A stretch of DNA of 9,856 bases, taken from an uncultured Bacillota bacterium (lineage in GTDB: Bacteria; Bacillota; Clostridia; Oscillospirales; Oscillospiraceae). Positions within the stretch are counted from its first letter, which is position 1. The number at the start of each line of letters is the position of its first letter. Below the pieces are notes generated by a model. It had not been told where the DNA came from. It worked only from the letters and a program-made list of their open reading frames with translations, and ran no database searches. This document shows, piece after piece, positions 6,569-9,856 of this stretch. The position numbers were made by a program, and so were the translations under genes. The stretch covers positions 1 through 9,856 of the forward strand of contig CALACZ010000026.1 in NCBI GenBank assembly GCA_937890735.1, given 5' to 3'.

Positions 6569-7645
6569 ATGAAAACCGAATTGATGGATGTTTTACGGCA
6601 GTTTGCGCTGGACGCAGAGCCGATCTCCTGCTCGCCCTACGGCTGCGGGCATATCAACATCACCTACCTCGCCCAGACGGCAAGCGGGCGGCGCTATATC
6701 CTGCAAAAGATCAACGACCGCACGTTCCGCGACGTTCCGGCGCTGATGCACAACATCGTGCTCGTCACCGAACACCTGCAAAAGAAGGTGCAGCCGCCGA
6801 TGCAGGCGCTTCGGCTCGTGCGCACGCTGGGCGGCGCGGCGTATCTGGAGCAGAACGGCTTCTGGCGCGTGTATGATTATGTAGAAAACTCGCTGTGCCT
6901 CCAGCAGCCGGAGTCCGATCAGGATTTTTACGAGGCGGCAAGCGGCTTCGGCGCGTTCCGCCAGATGCTCACCGACTTCCCGGCAGAGCAGCTCCACGAG
7001 ACCATCCCGAATTTCCACAACACACCGCTGCGCCTTCAGGCGCTGCGCGAAAAGGCGGCGGAGGACCCCATGCACCGCGCGGGCGCGGTCGCGGCAGAGA
7101 TCGACTTCGCCCTGTCGCGTGCAGACGAGATGGGTAAAATCCAGGCGCTTCTGGACGCGGGCGCGCTGCCGCTGTGCGTTACGCACAACGACACAAAGCT
7201 CAATAACGTCCTCTTTGACGCCGCCACGCGGCGCGCGCTGTGCGTGATCGACCTCGACACCGTTATGCCCGGGACGAGCCTGTTTGACTTTGGCGATGCC
7301 ATCCGCTTCGGTGCGGCGACGGCTGCCGAGGATGTGACCGATCTTTCCCGGATGCACCTGAGCCTCGACCGCTTCCGCGCGTTTACAAAAGGCTATCTTG
7401 CCGCCTGTCCCGGCATGAGCGCGCAGGAGCTGGAACTGCTGCCGCTGGCGTCCAAGATCATGACGATCGAATGCGGCGCGCGCTTCCTGACCGACCATAT
7501 TGACGGCGACCACTATTTTTCCATCCACCGCAGCGGACACAACCTCGACCGCTGCCGCACGCAGTTCAAGCTCGCAGCCGATATGGAGCAGCACTGGGAC
7601 GAAATGCACGCCATCGTGCAGGAGGAAGCGGCAAAGCTCCGATAA
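6569..7645 (+). CDS. nahK: N-acetylhexosamine 1-kinase-like phosphotransferase
   Basis: This 358-aa protein belongs to the aminoglycoside phosphotransferase/choline kinase fold and most resembles bifidobacterial NahK. NahK phosphorylates GalNAc or GlcNAc at C1, as part of lacto-N-biose/galacto-N-biose breakdown. From memory of NahK, shared stretches include PYGCGHINITYL (23-34), RYILQKIN (42-49), HNIVLVTEHL (61-70) and VTHNDTKLNNVLFD (204-217), with the catalytic Asp208 and Asn213. Also shared are IDLDTVMPGTSLFDFGDAIRFG (227-248, metal-binding Asp), MTIECGARFLTDHIDGDHYF (298-317) and HNLDRCRTQFKL (324-335). The length nearly equals that of NahK (about 359 aa). The ATG at 6569 has GGAGG 7 nt upstream. 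It stands alone on the plus strand; no lacto-N-biose phosphorylase, epimerase or uridylyltransferase is visible nearby. It could be a related sugar kinase with another substrate. Confidence 0.82.
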   Translation: MKTELMDVLRQFALDAEPISCSPYGCGHINITYLAQTASGRRYILQKINDRTFRDVPALMHNIVLVTEHLQKKVQPPMQALRLVRTLGGAAYLEQNGFWRVYDYVENSLCLQQPESDQDFYEAASGFGAFRQMLTDFPAEQLHETIPNFHNTPLRLQALREKAAEDPMHRAGAVAAEIDFALSRADEMGKIQALLDAGALPLCVTHNDTKLNNVLFDAATRRALCVIDLDTVMPGTSLFDFGDAIRFGAATAAEDVTDLSRMHLSLDRFRAFTKGYLAACPGMSAQELELLPLASKIMTIECGARFLTDHIDGDHYFSIHRSGHNLDRCRTQFKLAADMEQHWDEMHAIVQEEAAKLR

Positions 7646-7662
7646 CAAAACTACATAAACGT

Positions 7663-7702
7663 GCGGATCGCCGGCAGCAATAAAATGCTGCCGGCGATCC
7701 GC
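7663..7702. terminator. Perfect 17-bp hairpin between convergent genes, likely bidirectional terminator
   Basis: GCGGATCGCCGGCAGCA (7663-7679) and its exact reverse complement (7686-7702) enclose a 6-nt loop ATAAAA. It begins 17 nt after the nahK stop and lies about 85 nt beyond the stop of the convergent ATPase gene. The tail is TTATGG on the plus strand and ACGTTTATG on the minus strand, so there is no good U-tract on either side. Its position argues for a terminator or mRNA 3'-end structure. Confidence 0.65.
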
Positions 7703-7787
7703 TTATGGGAATATGGGAAGGAAAAAGAGAGGGGCAATTTCAAGGCTTACCGCACAATTCGCTAGGCGGATATTGTACAGCGCTGCC

Positions 7788-8582
7788 TTACGACAGAAGC
7801 ATTTTGTCGTTTGCTTCTTCGCTGCCGCTGGCGTGGCTGAACAGCGCCAGCAGATCCGGCACAGTGAGCTTTTTCTTCTCCTCGCCGGAAATATCGACCA
7901 CAACGCGTCCGGCGTCCATCATAATGAGGCGGTTGCCGTGGGCGATGGCGTCCTTCATGTTGTGCGTGATCATGAGCGTCGTGAGGTTGTGCTCCTGCAC
8001 GATGCGGTCAGACAGCTCCAGCACCTTCGCCGCGGTGCGCGGGTCAAGCGCCGCCGTGTGCTCGTCCAGGAGGAGCAGCTTCGGCTGCTGCAAGGCTGCC
8101 ATCAGCAGCGTCAGCGCCTGCCGCTGACCGCCGGAGAGCAGACCGACCTTTGCGGTCATGCGGTCCTCCAGACCGAGGTCGAGCGCGCGCAGCCGCTCCT
8201 GATAGTCGGCGCGCTCCGCCTTCGTCACGCCCCAGCGCAGCCCGCGCGGCTTTCCGCGCCGCGCCGCCAGCGCGAGATTCTCTTCGATCTGCATGGTGGG
8301 CGCTGTGCCCATCATGGGGTCCTGAAACACGCGCCCTAAAAACGCTGCGCGCTTGTGCTCCGGGAGGTTGGTGATATTCTGCCCGTCGATGACGATCGAG
8401 CCGCTGTCAATGAGGAACGAACCGGCGATGGCGTTGAGCATCGTGGACTTGCCCGCGCCGTTGCCGCCGATGACGGTGACGAAATCGCCGTCGTTGAGTT
8501 TGAGATTGAGGTCGTTCAGCGCGACCTTCGCGTTGACTGTGCCGGGATTGAAGGTCTTGCAGACATTTTTCAGTTCAAGCAT
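7788..8582 (-). CDS. ABC transporter ATP-binding protein (TrpXYZ-type uptake system)
   Basis: This is the ATPase subunit of an ABC importer, 264 aa. The motifs are complete: Walker A GGNGAGKST (39-47), Q-loop Gln87 in FQDPMMGTAP, signature LSGGQRQALTLL (149-160), Walker B LLLLDEHTAALDP (169-181, catalytic Glu174) and the H-loop His207 in MITHNMKDA. The DEHTAALDP form and FQDPMMGTAPTM are typical of ATPases encoded with a COG4120-type permease and an ABC_sub_bind lipoprotein (TrpX-like). Those systems are linked to tryptophan/tyrosine or other small molecules. The ATG at 8582 has GGGAGG about 9 nt upstream and overlaps the permease end by 8 bp. It is the last gene of the transporter operon. 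Confidence 0.92.
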   Translation of the reverse strand: MLELKNVCKTFNPGTVNAKVALNDLNLKLNDGDFVTVIGGNGAGKSTMLNAIAGSFLIDSGSIVIDGQNITNLPEHKRAAFLGRVFQDPMMGTAPTMQIEENLALAARRGKPRGLRWGVTKAERADYQERLRALDLGLEDRMTAKVGLLSGGQRQALTLLMAALQQPKLLLLDEHTAALDPRTAAKVLELSDRIVQEHNLTTLMITHNMKDAIAHGNRLIMMDAGRVVVDISGEEKKKLTVPDLLALFSHASGSEEANDKMLLS

Positions 8583-9522
8583 GGCGCGCGCCTCCCTTCT
8601 GCGCTTTCACGCGGAACATTTTGCTCTTCCAGTACGGAACGGACAGGAACAGCGCCACGATCAGCGCCGTGATGAGCTTGAGGTCGTTGGTGTTAAGACC
8701 CAGCTGCAAAACGATCTGCAAAACGATATAGTAGATCACCGCGCCGATGGACACGGCGAGCAGCTTGAGCGCAAAGTTGCGGAAGAGCTTGCCGAACACG
8801 ACCTCGCCAATGATGACGGCGGCAAGACCGATGACGATCGCGCCGCGTCCCATGTTCACGTCGGACGCGCCCTGGAACTGCGCCAGCAGCGCGCCGGAGA
8901 GCGCGACCAGACCGTTGGAGAGCATGAGTCCCAGCACGATGTTGGAGTTCGTATTGATGCCCTGCGCGCGCGCCATGTTGGGGTTTGAGCCGGTGGCGCG
9001 CAGCGCGCTGCCCTTTTCCGTGCCGAAGAACCAGTAGAGCGCCGCTATGATCACGACCGTGAGCGCCAGCAGCAGCGGCAGCGGGTTTTTGAACAGGAAC
9101 TCCTTGATCCCGGAAAACTCGCGTACATAGCGCTGTGAAACGATGAGGCTGTACTTGTCAACGCCCACCGCCTGATTTGCCTTGCTGCCCATAATGCGCA
9201 GGTTGATGGAGTACAGCGCGAGCTGTGTGAGGATGCCGGACAGAATGGCGGGAATGCCGCAGCGGGTATGGAACATTCCCGTCACAAAGCCTGCCAGCAT
9301 CCCCGCCGCAAACGCCGCCAGCAGCGCGAGGACCGGGTTGCAGCCGCCCCGGATGAGCATGACGGCGACAGCGCCGCCGGTTGCGATCGAGCCGTCCACC
9401 GTCAGGTCGGCAAGATCCAGAATGCGGAACGTGATGTAAACGCCGATCGCCATCAGTCCCCAGATCAGCCCCTGCGCCACCGCGCCGGGCATGGAGTTAA
9501 ACAGTGCGGAAAGGAAACTCAT
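8575..9522 (-). CDS. ABC transporter permease (COG4120-type, TrpXYZ-like)
   Basis: This 315-aa inner-membrane permease of the branched-chain/BPD_transp_2 group has about eight or nine hydrophobic segments. They lie near residues 14-35, 45-58, 63-84, 90-109, 147-166, 195-216, 227-244, 250-275 and 281-298. The cytoplasmic loop GSALRATGSNPNMARAQGIN (171-190) is the ATPase-contact region typical of this group. The start at 9522 is chosen over the ATG at 9528: the GGAG (9533-9530) is 7 nt from the former and only 1 nt from the latter. It lies between the substrate-binding protein gene and the ATPase gene and overlaps the ATPase start by 8 bp. The positively charged C-terminus (WKSKMFRVKAQKGG) is probably cytoplasmic. 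Confidence 0.92.
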   Translation of the reverse strand: MSFLSALFNSMPGAVAQGLIWGLMAIGVYITFRILDLADLTVDGSIATGGAVAVMLIRGGCNPVLALLAAFAAGMLAGFVTGMFHTRCGIPAILSGILTQLALYSINLRIMGSKANQAVGVDKYSLIVSQRYVREFSGIKEFLFKNPLPLLLALTVVIIAALYWFFGTEKGSALRATGSNPNMARAQGINTNSNIVLGLMLSNGLVALSGALLAQFQGASDVNMGRGAIVIGLAAVIIGEVVFGKLFRNFALKLLAVSIGAVIYYIVLQIVLQLGLNTNDLKLITALIVALFLSVPYWKSKMFRVKAQKGGARHA

Positions 9523-9547
9523 CTTCATTCTCCTTTCGACCTGGCTT

Positions 9548-9589
9548 TGCCATCGAAAGACACGCGGGGGGGGCTGTCTGCCGATGGCA
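9548..9589 (-). repeat. Inverted repeat with C8 loop upstream of permease
   Basis: TGCCATCG (9548-9555) and CGATGGCA (9582-9589) are perfect 8-bp arms. Inside them AGACA (9558-9562) pairs with TGTCT (9575-9579). The 12-nt loop contains a run of eight G on the plus strand (9566-9573), C8 in the transcript. A shorter hairpin, TCTGCC/GGCAGA (9577-9582 with 9586-9591), would compete. It ends about 12 nt before the permease Shine-Dalgarno. Confidence 0.45.
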
Positions 9590-9610
9590 GAGTCGAGCCG
9601 GTTTTTCTCG

Positions 9611-9642
9611 GGCAGGCGCGCGATTCATTCCGCGCGCCTGCC
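9611..9642 (-). repeat. 12-bp G+C-rich hairpin after the substrate-binding protein gene
   Basis: GGCAGGCGCGCG (9611-9622) and CGCGCGCCTGCC (9631-9642) are perfect complements around an 8-nt loop. It lies about 30 nt after the substrate-binding protein stop, in the direction of transcription. The minus-strand tail is CGAGAAAAACC with no T-run, so it does not look like a standard terminator. A structure that stabilises the upstream mRNA, or attenuates the downstream genes, would fit. Confidence 0.6.
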
Positions 9643-9672
9643 GCGCATATCAGCCTGATTCTCTGCGGGCAC

Positions 9673-9856
9673 TCAGCCCTCGATCGCCTCATAGCCCTCA
9701 AGCGGGGTGATGCCGAGCTGCTCGCAGACGGAGGGGTTATATTTCGGAGTCGCGTCGGTGAACTCAATCGGCATTTCGGAGATGTTTGCCTCGCCGGTGA
9801 GGACCTTGACCGCCATCTTGCCGGTGGTCACGCCGAGGTCGTAGTAGCTGATGGAC
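9673..9856 (-). CDS. ABC transporter substrate-binding protein, C-terminal 60 residues only
   Basis: Only the last 60 codons and the stop are inside the window; the rest lies beyond the right edge. The visible part reads SISYYDLGVTTGKMAVKVL, then GEANISEMPIEF, then NPSVCEQLGITP near the end. The YYDLGxxTGxMAxxVLxG and NxxxxxxLGI pattern is typical of the C-terminal lobe of ABC_sub_bind (TrpX/COG2984-type) lipoproteins. The N-terminal lipoprotein signal cannot be seen. It is followed by an intergenic stretch of about 150 bp with two hairpins, then the permease gene, so it is the expected first component of this importer. The substrate cannot be read from this fragment. Confidence 0.85.
   Translation of the reverse strand, partial: SISYYDLGVTTGKMAVKVLTGEANISEMPIEFTDATPKYNPSVCEQLGITPLEGYEAIEG

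Noticed and set aside
6593..7648. Minus-strand open frame of 351 codons opposite the nahK-like gene
   Set aside because: The plus strand encodes a clear kinase with a promoter and Shine-Dalgarno. The antisense frame is Arg/Val/His-rich with no family match and no ribosome binding site seen.
7757..7779. Imperfect inverted repeat ACAAT/ATTGT after the ATPase stop, as a possible terminator
   Set aside because: The arms are short and A+T-only, with no T-run; the 17-bp hairpin at 7663-7702 is a much better candidate.
1..9856. Search for a novel multi-gene system (defence, toxin-antitoxin, secretion, biosynthetic cluster, CRISPR)
   Set aside because: Every sizeable intact frame is explained by a known housekeeping or transport family, no gap exceeds about 225 bp, and no spaced direct-repeat array or unknown conserved gene pair was seen.

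Overview
This is an ordinary-looking, G+C-rich chromosomal segment from a bacterium. It is most likely a Clostridia member of the Oscillospiraceae/Ruminococcaceae type. That placement is inferred from the run rplS - signal peptidase I - rbgA - rnhB - yraN (an extended form of the Gram-positive rplS-ylqF-rnhB cluster), from strong AGGAGG-type ribosome binding sites, and from a TrpXYZ-type ABC transporter typical of Firmicutes. No mobile element, CRISPR array, tRNA, rRNA or phage gene was seen.

Layout. (1) Positions 1-4427, minus strand, hold a tightly packed operon read from right to left: lepB, rbgA, rnhB, yraN, an M19 dipeptidase and thrC (whose 3' end runs off the left edge). Every junction overlaps by 4-13 bp. 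The operon has its own promoter near 4494-4522. (2) Positions 4575-5094, minus strand, hold rplS (ribosomal protein L19) with an extended -10 promoter, a structured leader that appears able to mask its Shine-Dalgarno sequence, and a strong intrinsic terminator separating it from lepB. (3) Positions 5108-6346, minus strand, hold a MOFRL-family glycerate 2-kinase. (4) Positions 6347-6568 are a divergent promoter region with good sigma-A-type promoters on both strands and several inverted and direct repeats. (5) Positions 6569-7645, plus strand, hold a gene very similar to N-acetylhexosamine 1-kinase (NahK). (6) Positions 7663-7702 form a perfect 17-bp hairpin between convergent genes. (7) Positions 7788-9856, minus strand, hold an ABC uptake system: a substrate-binding protein (C-terminus only, cut by the right edge), a permease and an ATPase.

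How they work together. Groups 1 and 2 combine ribosome assembly (L19, RbgA), nucleic-acid housekeeping (RNase HII, YraN), protein export (signal peptidase I) and amino-acid/peptide metabolism (dipeptidase, threonine synthase). The glycerate kinase and NahK-like kinase are divergently transcribed sugar/sugar-acid kinases that may share control elements. The ABC system probably imports an aromatic amino acid or a related small molecule, but its substrate cannot be fixed from sequence. I found no clear new biological system. The most interesting signals are regulatory: the L19 leader, the repeats in the divergent promoter region, and two strong hairpins that lack U-tracts.
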